Below are positions 37,850-52,304 of a stretch of 64,000 nucleotides of DNA, in pieces. Source of the stretch: Maea johnstoni (taxonomy: Eukaryota > Annelida > Polychaeta > Spionida > Magelonidae). Position numbers and translations under genes: made by a program. Every line of letters starts with the position of its first letter. Positions within the stretch are counted from its first letter, which is position 1. Location: assembly GCA_963942565.1 (NCBI GenBank), contig OZ012690.1, positions 39,930,069 to 39,994,068 of the forward strand. Reading direction: 5' to 3'. The notes under the pieces were generated by a model. That model worked only from the letters and a program-made list of their open reading frames with translations, had not been told where the DNA came from and ran no database searches.

Positions 37850-38022
37850 TCTCTAGGATTATCCTAAGAAATCCCAAGATTTTCTAAGGAAATCCCAGGA
37901 TTTTCTAAGGAAATCTCAGGATTTCCTAAGAAAATCCCAAGGATTATCCCAAGAAAATCCCAGAATTTCCTAAGAAAATCCCTAATATTATCCCAAGAAA
38001 ATCCCAGGATTTCCTAAGACGC
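37850..38022. repeat. Tandem repeat of about 20-bp palindromic words
   Basis: AAATCCCAGGATTTCCTAAG and variants (AATCCCAAGATTTTCTAAGG, AATCCCAAGGATTATCCCAAG) repeat about eight times. The words are themselves near-palindromic (CCTAAG...CTAGG-type), giving a strongly purine/pyrimidine-structured block. Confidence 0.85.
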
Positions 38023-39340
38023 TCAGCTACATTTCACCGTAAACCAGCCCTTACCTTTATTTTTGACATTCTATTTTTCAAATCTATTTGCTTTACATAA
38101 TACTTCCAGGTAGGGTACATATATGCCTATTTGATCAGTATTTACCTATTGTCAGTAAGGTCTAAGAAATGTGTAGCAAACCCCAAAACAACAAAGCATT
38201 AGGTATCTGCATAATGCATGCCTATTTCACCAACCTTTATAGAAGGTCTGGGAAGTATGTATGCAAGACTAAGAAACTTGAAAACGCTGCCAGATGTTCA
38301 TTTTTTCATGGCCTGGGTAAAGGGCCCTGAATACTTCCAGTTTATAACCTCTCACCAAGTTATGTTTGGGTAATATTTGAAGGCAAAATGTTAACTGCAA
38401 CACAGTTTAAGGTTGTTTTAGGGGTTGCTGCCTTTAAAATTACAGTGGGTCTCTTATGTTTTGATCTTAGAGCCCCTTTGATTATCAAAGATGATTTTGA
38501 CATTCACCATGAATGGTAATGATCAGGATTCAAGGTCTATTTGAGGAATATTGCACAATGAAATACAAATGTTTTCAGTGATATTTAAAGGAAATTGATT
38601 TTAAACAAGGTTGTCAGTATTTGCCTGCAAATGCAAATGTCTCCCCCACTGGGATAATGAAAGGTTAGGAACCAAAGGAAAGACATTCTATATGGACCCC
38701 TGAACTGTTTCTTATGCTATCTCCAGGTATGGGATGTAGAGTCTGGGATCATAAAGAAATATTGTGACCCTTGAAACACATATAAAAAGTATATACTTTA
38801 AACTGCATTGAACAATTTGTTGCAAAAGATTCGATTCAATGATTCAACTAAAATGATACATTGTGGCAAAAAATAGATTCAATTCTTTATATATGTATAT
38901 AAAGTATACATTTTGTTGCAATTATGTTACAATCTAATCTTAAGTCCTCCACCATAGGAATTTTCATCATAAACTCCCCCAGCAAACACCCAAATGACCT
39001 TAAGAATATAGCTAAGGCTTAATATATCTCATCAGTTCATGGGAATGTCATAAGAAAGGATCCCTGAAAATTTGAAACGATTTGACAGAATGTTTTTGAG
39101 ATACTGTATCTTGCAGACAAGCTAACCTGGCCCAGCATAGGGACTTTGATCTTAAACATCCAAATATGACCTTAAGATTGAATAATTGATAACCAAAATT
39201 TATTCAGTTCATTGGAATACCATAAAAAAGTAACCCTGAAAATTTGAAAAGATTTCATTGCACAGTTTTTAAGATATCTTGCAGATGTGATGGGAGGAAA
39301 AGGTATCTTGCACAAGTTATTTTGTGCTTGGGACGAGACT
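38023..39340. other. Intergenic or intronic, no coding sequence seen
   Basis: At 39020-39300 two related copies occur of a block containing GTTCATGGGAATGTCATAAG, CCTGAAAATTTGAAACGATT and ATATCTTGCAGA, about 170 bp apart. The remainder is AT-rich and unassigned. Confidence 0.5.
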
Positions 39341-39343
39341 TAC

Positions 39344-39412
39344 CAAGTCATAAGACACAAAATCACCCATGAGTGCAAGATATCTTCTCTTTCCATCCAG
39401 GAGTGATGTAAC
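39344..39412 (-). CDS. Candidate 69-nt internal exon, unrecognised gene
   Basis: On the minus strand GTGGGAAAACAG precedes 69 nt that end at TGACTTG|GTAAGTCT. The interval is a whole number of codons and open in frame 1, reading VTSLLDGKRRYLALMGDFVS then YDL, which looks protein-like. The acceptor pyrimidine tract is modest. If it belongs to the same transcript as 36576-36852 it would fall 5' of that exon's start codon, so either it is untranslated or an upstream frame there, or it belongs to a different transcript. Confidence 0.35.
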
Positions 39413-39469
39413 CTGTTTTCCCACAATAAAAAAAGAGAAATAAACAAGTTTTACTGTGGAGTTAGTTAG

Positions 39470-40425
39470 CTATATTTTTCGATTCGATTCGATTCAATAC
39501 GCCGTAACGTGCTCGTAGGGCACAATTATTTATAGGGATGTCATTGATATCCCTTTTTTTTCAATTTGATTAATTGCTATACTCTTTCCGATATATCGAA
39601 TTATCGATTAGATTCGATTCTGTTCAATAGCCCCGTGTCTTGACCAAATGCCTGAGTAAAGTACACTATTCAGGACTTCCAATTTCTCTTACAAAAGCCA
39701 TAGAAAATACTTCAATATTTCGTCAGAGCTTCACTTTGGGTTAGTTTAAAAGGTAATTGTCTGGGAAAAGTATATTTTTCATTAATAATCATACGGCATT
39801 ATTGGGGTACAGAATATTGATTATTTGGTTTCTATACCTAACCTTTCGATTCGATTTAATTGACAAAGTGAAAATGTTGATTCATCGATTTGTTGACTAT
39901 CGATGACATCCCTAGCAATCAGTTTCATGGATGTTTATTCTGACTTTTGAAGGTTTTAGCATGACCTACTAAGGATGTCATTGATAGTTGACAAATCAAT
40001 AAATCAACATTTTCACTTTGTCAATTAAACCGAATCGGTTGGGTATCGAATCGAAATAATCGATATTCTGAACCCCAATAATGGCGTATGATTATTAATA
40101 AAAATACACTTTTCCCAGATATTTTCCTGTCAAACTAACGCAAAGTGAAACTCTGACTAAATATTAAAGTATTTTCTATGGCTTTTGTATGAGAAATTAG
40201 AAGGAATGGTGTACTTTACTCAGACATATGGCCAAGACACAGGGTATCGAACCGAATTGATATATCAGAAAGAGAATATAGCAATTAATCAAATAGAAAA
40301 AAAGAGATATCAATGACATCCCTAAAAATAATTGTGCCCTATGAGTACGTTACTGTGTATCGAATCGAATCGAAAAATATATCAATTAATCGAATTGATA
40401 AAATTTCATATCAATGACATCACTA
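39470..40425. mobile_element. Foldback element, about 0.9-kb near-palindrome
   Basis: The arm at about 39470-39916 is the reverse complement, at roughly 85-90 percent by eye, of about 39970-40395, with a centre of about 50 bp. Matching landmarks include GGGCACAATTATT, AAAAGCCATAGAAAATACTT, AATAATCATACG, and CAAAGTGAAAATGTTGAT. Each arm is bounded by TAGGGATGTCATTGATA-type words, so it may be two inverted copies of a smaller element. GATTCGATTCGATTC simple repeats mark the outer edges. No coding capacity. Confidence 0.88.
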
Positions 40426-40429
40426 TGAC

Positions 40430-41420
40430 CTACACATTATCCTGAACAGTGAACCAAGTGTGAAAAGATAAGATATCTTTTAGGGTTATCCCCAAATATA
40501 TTCGTGCCTCTGAGTGGGAGAAAAGCTAGTTAGAACTAGTATGTGGGGAATTTGATGGATGACGTCTCAAAGTGACCTCAATGAATCAAAGGTCGACAAA
40601 ACCTAATCAATGCATGAACATATATTCAAAAGGTTCCTGTCAATCCCTAGCCCATCCCTTAGTAGTGCGGCATGTATTAGTAATGATGGACTTATACCTC
40701 CTCTCTATTGATGAGGCATTTGGCAGTCCTCCAATCATGTGCTTGCTTACAATGTACACATGAGGGTTATACATGTTTAGGCATCAACCTGACTTCTGCT
40801 AACAGTTGCAAATACAAATGTGGGGTCAACAACCCCCATTTACAATTAAAAAGGTATAAAGGTGGCTTTTCTTTAGTTTAACTTGAAACCAAAGAGGTAG
40901 ATCTTCCTCTCTGCTCATCCCCCTCACACAAAACAGGTAACCACACACAGAAATCCTGTATATTCTACCAGGCATTGACAAAAGTACTTGGCCGCCTGCC
41001 TTAGCAAGAGAAGTTTAAGAAAATGGCATTTGGACAAGTGTATTTTAGTTTGGACTTGCCCGCATGGGCAAGTTGACTTTCTGTACACTAAACATTTTTA
41101 TATAGAAAATGGCACAAATACCCAGAAATATGCAAATATGCAAACAATGCAACATGTTTTTTAAATCATTAAATCTATGATAAATAATACATGCCATTCT
41201 AGCATATATGCTATAACTAAATTAATCTACCAAGACACCAATGTTCTCTCTGTTTTAGAACTAAATCAACATTCATTTCTTTTATGAGGTTATCATAAGT
41301 AGCTATAGGACTAGTTAGGTAATTTTGAACAGAATTATTTGAAATCAACTGGACAAGTGACTCACTAACCTTTGTTGCAAGATGTAAATATTGCCTTTTC
41401 TTTTTACTTGCTTAATACAT
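40430..41420. other. Intergenic or intronic, no recognised gene
   Basis: No protein-like frame or shared repeat was recognised in this AT-rich segment. Confidence 0.45.
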
Positions 41421-41423
41421 TTT

Positions 41424-41640
41424 AGGTCTGTAGCTGCCAAAAAAGGTCTGTTTGATACAATCTTTCTAGCAAAAGCATATTTTGGAAGAAAAGTAGAAAT
41501 GTTTTTCAGAACCTTATCTACAACCCTTCTGCAAATATTTAGTTTATCTATGCATCACTGTTATGTTATTTTTTCTAAGTATCATAGATCCAGAGAACAC
41601 TTCTCAATGGAAACTCAAAGCAGTGTCTTTATAGCCAGGA
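41424..41640 (+). mobile_element. MITE family 1, diverged copy
   Basis: Blocks TAGCTGCCAAAAAAGGTCTG, AGCAAAAGCATATTTTGGAAG and CATAGATCCAGAGAACACTTC are those of family 1. The termini are lost. Confidence 0.6.
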
Positions 41641-41649
41641 TTTTTAAAA

Positions 41650-41935
41650 TGTCTGTTCAAAACAGCAATTCCAAAATTTCTGCCTGTCAAGATTAAGCTA
41701 CTAATCTACTTGATATTCTTATACCAACTACATCTACTAGCTAGCCTATTGTGTCAAAAATGGCATTTTACACTTCAGCAATGTCCTAGAAGATGGATTG
41801 TTTAGAAAACATTTGGTTATTTCCCCCAAAGAGTCAAAATCTTTTATAGACATTTTTGCCTGGACATCTGAACAAGGGATTTTCAGGATTTGCCTGTCCA
41901 AAAGGCAGGCAGGACAGGTCCTGGCTAACTCCCTG
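41650..41935. mobile_element. hAT-like repeat copy
   Basis: It aligns with 4850-5110: TTTCTGCCTGTCAAGATT, CTATTGTGTCAAAAATGGC, ATTTTACACTTCAGC, CTGCC(T)GTCCA and the end GGTCCTGGCTAACTCCCT. The left terminus has decayed. Confidence 0.7.
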
Positions 41936-42060
41936 ACTGAAAGCATGTGCAGATTGATAATGGTGGCCTGTCTCAGTGCCAGATCAATTGGTATCAATAA
42001 TTGATGGAAGTATTACCTGTGACAATTAGCCCATGGAGATTATAGCTGCTGTGACTGGCT

Positions 42061-42303
42061 TTAACCCATTAATGCTCATAGCTGCCAAAAGCTGCCTGAT
42101 AATATTGGGTGAAATCTTTCAGGAAGAGGCATACAGTAGTAAGGAAAACGTTTGATGGAGAAATGCTAATCAGAGGCGGAACATTACCAACAACTCCCTT
42201 GCAAATAGTTTGTGAAATATTTTTGAATTTCTTAGATATCATCAAGCATATCATAGATACAGATGACAATTTCAAGAGTAGCTTATAAGCATAAATAGGT
42301 TAA
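42061..42303 (+). mobile_element. TTAA-flanked MITE family 1, best-preserved copy
   Basis: A 243-bp copy bounded by TTAACCCATTAATGCTCATA and GCTTATAAGCATAAATAGG followed by TTAA. Both TTAA sites are intact and the inverted termini extend about 18 bp with few mismatches. I used it as the reference for the family. Confidence 0.9.
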
Positions 42304-42309
42304 ACGAGG

Positions 42310-43245
42310 TGAAATGAGTGCATCTAGCTGTCCAGAGCGGACGTATGTTTGATATGATGGCTTTTATAATTTTATTGTTCTTTGCAATTAATCCAATCAA
42401 ATCAGTGTTCAGTGCCTATTTTCAGTGTATCTTGGTGTATGACTAGGCTACATACTTAGATCAACTAATAATGGTATAATGAGATTTTAAAGGTTTAGTC
42501 TATATATAGGCCTGATTGCTAAGTAGGAATGGAATGAGGAGGCCATATGATAAACATCAGCCAAAGTGCCAAACATCAAACATATAGATCAAAGCTGGCT
42601 CTACACCAATCTCAAAGTGACTTGCCAAACCACACAAATCCAGTGTTGGTGGTGACTTTGAACCAATAGCTAAAGTATGCTTACAGTTTTTCTAAACTCC
42701 CATTAAAATCAGCATGGAGGTCCACCAAACTATGTAATGTATAGAAAATATTTGACCCTAAACATCTTGCCACAAATAACAGAGTGGAATTCAGTGGATA
42801 CTGGTTTTGATACTGAGAGGGTGACTTAGCCAGGATTCAGAAACTGGGTGCCCAAAATTGGCAATTGTAAATTTTTGCTCTAAGGAACAATTTTCATTTC
42901 ATGCATTGATCAGTTTGATGCCAAGAACTCAGTCAAGCCTTATTTGGCCACCTAAACGAGAGAAGTGGAGGCCTAAATGAAACCACAAGGTGTTTAAGGG
43001 TGGCACAGGAAGCCTAGGCATTTCTGTACATGCAGAAATACTAACAACTGTTGTTCAGCTGTTATTCACTGTTGTTCCTCTAACTTCATTACACCTGTCT
43101 CTATGGATACAGTTTCTGCTCATTTAACACTGGCAGAATAGTTGAATTTTCATAACAATAGCCATATATAATAGTATATTCCTTTCTTGGCAAATTTGCA
43201 TGTCAACCAGAGTTTATATTTCATAATGTTCTTGAATTTCAAGAA
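42310..43245. other. Intergenic or intronic, no recognised gene
   Basis: It contains a left-end fragment of the hAT-like family at about 42828-42880 (GACTTAGCCAGGATTCAG, AAACTGGGTGCCCAAAATT). Nothing else was recognised. Confidence 0.5.
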
Positions 43246-43248
43246 ATC

Positions 43249-43372
<124 letters not shown>

Positions 43373-43379
43373 TAATCTT

Positions 43380-43950
43380 AACCTATAATTTATCTTAATC
43401 TTTAAATACAACTCCTAAATAGGAGGGACCTATCATCATCATCAGAAGTAGAAGAAGATGCCAGAAGTTGCAATGATTCCAACCAACCAGCAAAATTTGC
43501 AATGAGCCAAGGCATGTAAAGTAATGATATATGTATTGAATATTTGCATATATTCACCCTGACACTGATGTACCTAAAAGGGGAAATAATGATCACAGTT
43601 CAAACCACCAGGTTCATAAATAGTTATTATACAATGTATGTCTTAACACTGGCAATGCTATGTAGCATTATATTTTGATGAAGCCATGCAGAGAAATGCC
43701 AGGATCAAAAATCCATTATTTTCCCCTGGGCTCAAGATTCCACATAAAGCCCATTGCTATATAGTAACCGGATTTCTTGGATACCACATTTTGCCAAAAA
43801 ATGATTTAAAAAATATATATATTTAAGTTCACCAAAAATCTATTAAACAAGATATACATACATGTATAACTTTAAAGATGATAATATCAGTCCAATATAT
43901 ATCGGACCTAACTTTAATGAATTTTATGTGAAGAGCTGCCAAATGATGTG
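43380..43950. other. Intergenic or intronic, no confirmed gene
   Basis: A minus-strand frame at 43402-43596 includes a segment reading NFAGWLESLQLLASSSTSDD that looks protein-like, but no acceptor or donor frames it and it has no known domain. I leave it uncalled. Confidence 0.35.
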
Positions 43951-44420
43951 TTTAGAGCTGTCACTTAAATAACTAAAATATAGAAACATCTTAAGGCAAA
44001 ATTATTTATTGAAATTATCTGGTTTATTGTAGAGACCTGCAATAAGGTGAAATGTTCTATATGGTGTGTGAAAAGGTTTTGTAAGTCTCAAGCTTAATTG
44101 TATCTGCTGATATCAAAGGACAGATAGAACTGTCACTTTAATAATACCTGAAATATACAAACCTCTATACCATATTTTCGACTGAAGGTATTAGGTTTAG
44201 CTAAAGTCTGTCTCATTTGTATTTAGGTGGAAAAGATATGTAAAGCTGCAAGCATTCTTGTACAGTTGCATTTCATTCTTACACAGGCCATGGGATGGAA
44301 GTTTGCCAAGATGTATAAAGCTTCAAGCTATTTATGTATAGCTGTCAACTGACATGTGAGGAGCTGTCACTTTAAAACTAAAATATATAAACATTTATAT
44401 GCATTTTTAATTGAAAGTAT
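43950..44420. repeat. Old degenerate tandem repeat
   Basis: The phrase GAGCTGTCACTTTAAAACTA followed by AAAATATA.AAACAT recurs at about 43964, 44128 and 44361, with looser matches between. Spacing is irregular (about 165-235 bp), as expected of an ancient duplication. Confidence 0.55.
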
Positions 44421-44727
44421 GTCATCTGCATAAATACTATACTTGGGCCCATGCTTGTGTAGGCCATATGAGGAAAATGTTGCGTGCATGGTTGATAGTA
44501 CAGCATGTTGCACACTGTCAGCTGGTGGTGAGGATGAAGATGAGGATGATGTTCAGAATCACCATAAAAGCGAAAACCCATTGATCAAATATCAAACTAT
44601 TGCCTATATAAATCCCACCTGTCAATCTCTACAGTAGCCTACGATATCTAGGAACGGGTGCAATAATTACGAGCGATTTAATTGATCGGAAGTAAAGGAT
44701 TAAGATAAGAAATCCGGAAATCCTCAC

Positions 44728-44895
44728 CTTCAGGTAAAATGTCCTGTGTCCCACCTGCAGTACTGAAGATGGGACAATTCCAGTCAAGCGAAAATGGGCG
44801 GGTCGCCCCTGCGATAGGTAAGCTAAAATCCACGCAAGACACTACGGGTGCTGTTTGAAGGTATCCTAGAGTGTTGTCGTGGTATAATGGCAACT
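44728..44895 (-). other. Candidate non-coding first exon facing SCOC
   Basis: Minus-strand DNA ending in CCTGAAG|GTGAGG (donor at 44721-44727), with an alternative CTGCAG|GTGGG at about 44749. The stretch is open in one frame for 55 codons but contains no ATG and is preceded by a stop, so it cannot start a protein. A divergent transcript sharing the SCOC promoter, perhaps leading to the minus-strand exons at 39.4 or 36.8 kb, is the simplest reading. Confidence 0.35.
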
Positions 44896-45019
44896 ATTGC
44901 ACGTTGTTTATAATCGCTGATCGCTGTCAGTTTCCAGCCCAGGCTACGTTACTACAGTACTAAATTATATACAAACATTCATCCCTGCTCGGGAACTACA
45001 CAGCAGTCTAAACCACGAA

Positions 45020-45052
45020 AGTGGTGACGTCATGCGGGTAGGTCACGTGATA
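45020..45052. promoter_or_regulatory. SCOC promoter: CRE and CLEAR-type E-box
   Basis: A perfect palindromic CRE (TGACGTCA, 45025-45032) is followed 10 bp later by GTCACGTGA (45042-45050), whose core TCACGTGA is the palindromic M/E-box recognised by the MiT/TFE family. Both sit just upstream of the inferred SCOC first exon, and the surrounding 44650-45050 is CpG-richer than the flanks. Site identity is by sequence only. Confidence 0.6.
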
Positions 45053-45060
45053 CACATATT

Positions 45061-45487
45061 GATGCTGAAGAAATCTCCCATCTCTCAAAGGTACTGAGGT
45101 AAAATATTGAATTTCCTCATAAATCTTGCTTTGTATTTCCTGTGGCGATGCTGTTTACTTGTTTATATACTGTTTATTTTAGATTACCCGATTATAGTTA
45201 GTGAAGCTCTCCCAACGCTCAGAAATTCAGTTGGGGAAAAAAGATGTCTGATTCATATTCAATGAGATGATGGAGAGTGAATATCAAATGTGGCTAATAA
45301 CACTAATTTTGCATTATTTTATTGATCAGTATTTTTGTGGTTATTTGCCATGGGATCAATACATTACATATTTTGAAAAACCTCTCATGTTTATTTGTAT
45401 TTTTTTCAGGCTTGAAGTCATAGTGCCAGGTCTTTTAGAAGGGGGAGTGGCAGTCATCTGTTTGTTACCAGTTCCATTCACCAATTA
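45061..45487 (+). other. SCOC: SCOC 5' UTR: non-coding exon, intron, and UTR part of exon 2
   Basis: A likely first exon ends at CTGAG|GTAAAA (45098/45099), with CAAAG|GTACTG at 45090/45091 as an alternative. The intron ends at a strong acceptor, TTTTTTTCAG (AG at 45408-45409), and exon 2 has 78 nt of leader before the ATG at 45488. The transcription start is not defined by sequence. The TATA-free, CpG-containing upstream region fits a housekeeping promoter. Confidence 0.55.
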
Positions 45488-48431
<2,944 letters not shown>

Positions 48432-49300
48432 AGGTAAATTTTAAAAGCATTTTAGCAAATGTACTAACCTCTAGAAATATGACACTTAAATTCTGTGGTA
48501 ACCAATTCTTAGACACTATATTTAACAAAAGTCACTGCTAAGACCCTGCTGTTGAGACTACATCTGCCAGGCCCCCAACATCAAATATTTTTTCGAGGGT
48601 CCACGTCATTTTTAAATACTGTAGAACACACAATTTACTCGTCTGTTTATATATAGCGTACATAGCATGTGGTTCCGCTTCACTATATATAAAAACGCTG
48701 TACTTTTTTTCTGTCTTTTGGCACTGTCAGCGTCGGCTACCGTCGCTAACATAAAGATACGATGCGAAAACTCCCCAATTCGCTATATTTGGGACACGCG
48801 TCATATGTGTGTTCTACAGTAGCAAAAGCCCATTAAATCAACTGTATTTTTGAAACCTGAATACCTCAAGACTTAAAGAAGCCATGTGTATGTAAATGTG
48901 TATTCTAGAGCGAACTCATACCTGGATTGTTGAGCCCATAACCAGTGTGAAAATTTGAAAATATCCCTAATACCTAGATGTGCTGTTATTTTTCAGATAG
49001 GAGATGATCACTTAGCATGGTTTGCAGCTTGAGCAGTGGTGGACAGGAACCGGGAAACGAGATGGTCTTCTTTCATCACCAAATGCACACGTTTCCAGAG
49101 TCTGGCTGCTGAGATTCTGCCAGACGGTTCTCTAGAGCTTGGCAAGAAGAATTGTACCATATTAATCTTTAACCTTCTCATCCCCAAAGTAACCAGTTGG
49201 TTTGACAATTATGCAAATATTTCATCTCTAAAGGAATTTAGGGAATTTCTAGAAAAAATATCAAGATGAAAACTACATCTTTGGTAATGGGAACTTTAAG
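48432..49300 (+). other. SCOC: SCOC 3' UTR with probable intron immediately after the stop
   Basis: Two bases after the TAA, AAAG|GTAAATT (48433/48434) fits a donor. TGTTATTTTTCAG (AG at 48995-48996) is a good acceptor, after which 48997 onwards would be the last 3' UTR exon. A junction this close to the stop would not trigger nonsense-mediated decay. Read-through without splicing is equally possible. The polyadenylation site is not located. AATAAA words occur only much further on (about 59166, 59924, 60252), beyond the foldback element. Confidence 0.4.
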
Positions 49301-50706
49301 GAAAAATGAGTAGCAAAATTTCAAGAAGACTACCCTTCTAATTTTTCTATGGAAATTTGTTATTCAAGTAAATAGATACTTCACCTTAAAGAGGAAGCCA
49401 AAGGAGTTTTTATGAAAAACATTCAGCATTAGAATTTCAAGATTAACTACAATTCTAACAGTGAAATTTTTGAATTAAAAAATATACAAATATACAATTC
49501 AAATTTCAGGAATGACTGCCATACAAATTGTTTTAAAGAATTAAAGTATCTTTGAGATATTTGTGAATGTGTCATACCAGCAGGGTATTTTTGGGACTCA
49601 GTTTTTCCACATGTATTAGGTGTTCTAGTCAGATGGCCATGTGTCACTATAGATAAGGCATCACCATCATCCAGTGTCCAATGCTTTATACCACTCTGGA
49701 AATACTGTATATATCAAAGAAATATGGCACGCATTTCAGAAAACTTATCCTTCTGTGTGTGTTATTTCACAGCTCAGAGAGAGAACATTATTGAGGGCTT
49801 CGGTGGATTTCTTTTGCAAAGTACCATCACATGGTGTTGGAGAAAATTAAGGGACCTGACTCAACAAAGCAGAGCATCAACTTGTATAACAAGTAGCTAA
49901 AAGTAGGAATCACCTTGTTGTTATATGATGCAATGCAATTTTATACCCCCCTGCCCAGGGCAGAAGTTGGGATAGGGAGTTTCAAGGGGTTGATTGAGGT
50001 CTCTTCGCATGTAGAAATATTGTATTCCTCCGAATAAGCGCACATGCAGGTAACTGATTGAGAAAAAATCACTAGAAGGGGTATTAGCAATCTTCCGATT
50101 AGCCACACCATATATGGTACAGACCGGTGAAAATACAATCAATATACAGTCTGTGACAGTTCCACATGTAAAGGTAAGGAAACGCTTATGTTTGCGGGGG
50201 AGGTTGAGGAAGTTCAGGCCAGAAAATAATGTAAGCTTGCTTGCCCCTTACAGCATTTTTCAGAAAAGAGAGGGGTGCGCTTAATTAGGGTCTGTGCGCT
50301 TAATCGGTTGAATACTGGATATGGATTTTATTATTAAATCTCCCTTCTTTTTCAGCCAAAGAAGAGTTTGCTTTCTTATCTAAACGTTTGCCCTAATATT
50401 GATATTAGCGAGCGAGAAAATAAGACGAGAAGAAACCTTGATGTTGTCAGTTATTTCAGACATACCCTGTGCTCTGTTCTTGTATAGCAGTTATCATATC
50501 TAAACCAAGTCTTCATCAGTGTTTTATACTTAATTGACCGCATTTACACCACCAATTTATTTATTATGTGAAGGCACTGTTGTGGGATGAGGAAAGTGCT
50601 TGGTTGCATCAGGTACCTTAAGTCAAGGGATACCTGAACTCAGGGAATTCTCTAAGATGGGGAATACCTTACGTTAGGAAATTCTTTAGGTTCAGGAGTA
50701 CTCTAG
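49300..50706. other. Downstream of SCOC, no gene recognised
   Basis: It includes a repeat relative of 28021-28165 at about 50160-50320 (GTTTGCGGGGGAGG, GGCCAGAAAATAATG, GTGCGCTTAAT). The rest is AT-rich and unassigned, and could in part be SCOC 3' UTR. Confidence 0.45.
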
Positions 50707-51469
50707 TTATAGTCCATGAGCCAAGCCCAAATTTTTTTGGAAAAACGTGCTGAGAGGGGGAGGATTGTTTCTTGGTATCAAATGAAAGAGCAGCATCCCT
50801 CATTCCATTTTCTACTTGTTAGCAACCTTATCGCTTGCACGTTAAGTTTGTACAGAGGCCTGAAGTTGTGTGTATCAAAAAGGGCAGATTTCAAAAATAT
50901 AGGAAATTAATGGGGTAGGGGTAACAAAATCCATCATGAAATCTGAACTGAACAACTGACGGTAACCAATGACCCCTTGTTACATTTGCCAAAAATCAGG
51001 CTTTTGAATGAAACCAAGCAAGTTTCAAAATTTGACCTTAAACTCAAGTTCAAGGTCAAATCAGGGTCATTTTGAGGTCAAGGTGAAAATTGGCGAGGAC
51101 AAAACCATCGAAAAAAGGTTATTTTTTCTTGTTCCAGGATAAAAATAGTAAGCACAACCATTAATTTGGTCTTAAAACTTGCGCATAAGGAATATCAAAG
51201 GAACAAATTTACATTAAGTGTAAAAAAAGATAAAGAATGTGGGTTTTCGGGTCAGAAACAAACAAATATGGAGCTTCATAGAAGCGCTCATTTAGGTGTT
51301 CGCCATTAGATGTTCTTTGGTGTGTTACAAAGTCCACTGTGGTAGATGTCCTTGTTACAGTGAATAGTTTGATAAATGCTAAGCATGCTATATACCAAAA
51401 ATGTCAGAGGAAGAAACACTTTTTATCCAGAAGTATAACATGTAGAGTTGCAGGAATACCATCTCTAGG

Positions 51470-51733
51470 ATGTGGGTCAAAGGTCAAAGGTCATCAAGTG
51501 CAATGGGCCTTATAAGTAAGACTTTGCGGTCAATTTCAGTCTCATCCGCCCTCCTATTTCATTGCTTCATCAATGACAATATTTGCACAAGGTGGAGTGA
51601 CATTCAGTTCCATAATATTAAAGAACCTTATTCCCCATTTCATTTTCTACTTGTTGGCAGCCTTATCGCTTGCACATTAAGTTTGTACATAGGCCTGAAG
51701 TTGTGTATATATAAAAACATTAGAAATCTGTAG
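51470..51733 (+). CDS. 87-codon frame in foldback unit L2 (unknown small membrane-like protein)
   Basis: It starts MWVKGQRSSSAMGLISKTLR, continues through a hydrophobic stretch around residues 60-82 (FHFLLVGSLIACTLSLYIGL) and ends KNIRNL. The same frame is intact at 52305-52568 (+), 57413-57676 (-) and, with a changed C-terminus, 56586-56840 (-). It is broken in the other units. Its first codons overlap the GGGTCA/AGGTCA half-site cluster. No homologue is recognised. Retention in four units may reflect recent homogenisation, not selection. Confidence 0.25.
   Translation: MWVKGQRSSSAMGLISKTLRSISVSSALLFHCFINDNICTRWSDIQFHNIKEPYSPFHFLLVGSLIACTLSLYIGLKLCIYKNIRNL
51474..51493 (+). promoter_or_regulatory. 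Triple DR1 nuclear-receptor-type half-sites, one per foldback unit
   Basis: GGGTCAAAGGTCAAAGGTCA is three half-sites spaced by one base (two overlapping DR1 elements). It recurs at 52309-52328, in changed form at about 53145-53165 and 54187-54206, and inverted at 55980-55999, with one-base changes near 56817-56836 and 57655-57674. Each unit also has a second cluster in which half-sites appear as TTGACCTTGA and GAGGTCAAGGTGA. Binding is not shown. Confidence 0.6.
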
Positions 51734-52304
51734 TAAATACGAATTATGGGGTGGGGGTAACAAAATCTGCTCTAAAATATGACATATACAACAGACTGCA
51801 ACAAATGACCCCTCGTTAGAATTGTATAGAGACAGGCTTTTGTATGCATCTGTATTTCAAAAACAATTTGACCTTGAACACAAGTTGAAGGTCAAATCAG
51901 GGTCTTTTTGAGGTCAAGGTGAAAATTGGTGAGGCCAAACCATTGGAAAAAGGTTATTTTTTCTCGCTCCAGGATAAAAATAGTAAGCACAACCATTATT
52001 TTGGTCTTAAAACTCGCGCATAACAAATATCAAAGGAACAAATTTACATTTAGTGTAAAAAAAGATGAAGAATGTGTGTTTTCGGGTCAGAAACAAACAA
52101 ATATGGAGCTTCATAGAAGCGCTCATTTAGGTGTTCGCCATTAGATGTTCTTTGCTGTGTTACATAGTACACTTTGGTAGATGTCCTTGTTAGATTGAAT
52201 AGTTTGATAAATGCTAAGCATGCTATATACCAAAAATGTCAGAGGAAGAAACATTTTTTATCCAGAAGTATTACTTGTAGAGTTGCAGAAATACCAACTC
52301 CAGG

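Noticed and set aside
44671-44893. 71-codon minus-strand frame as a protein start opposite SCOC
   Set aside because: The frame begins with TTG, has no ATG and is preceded by a stop; kept only as a non-coding exon candidate.
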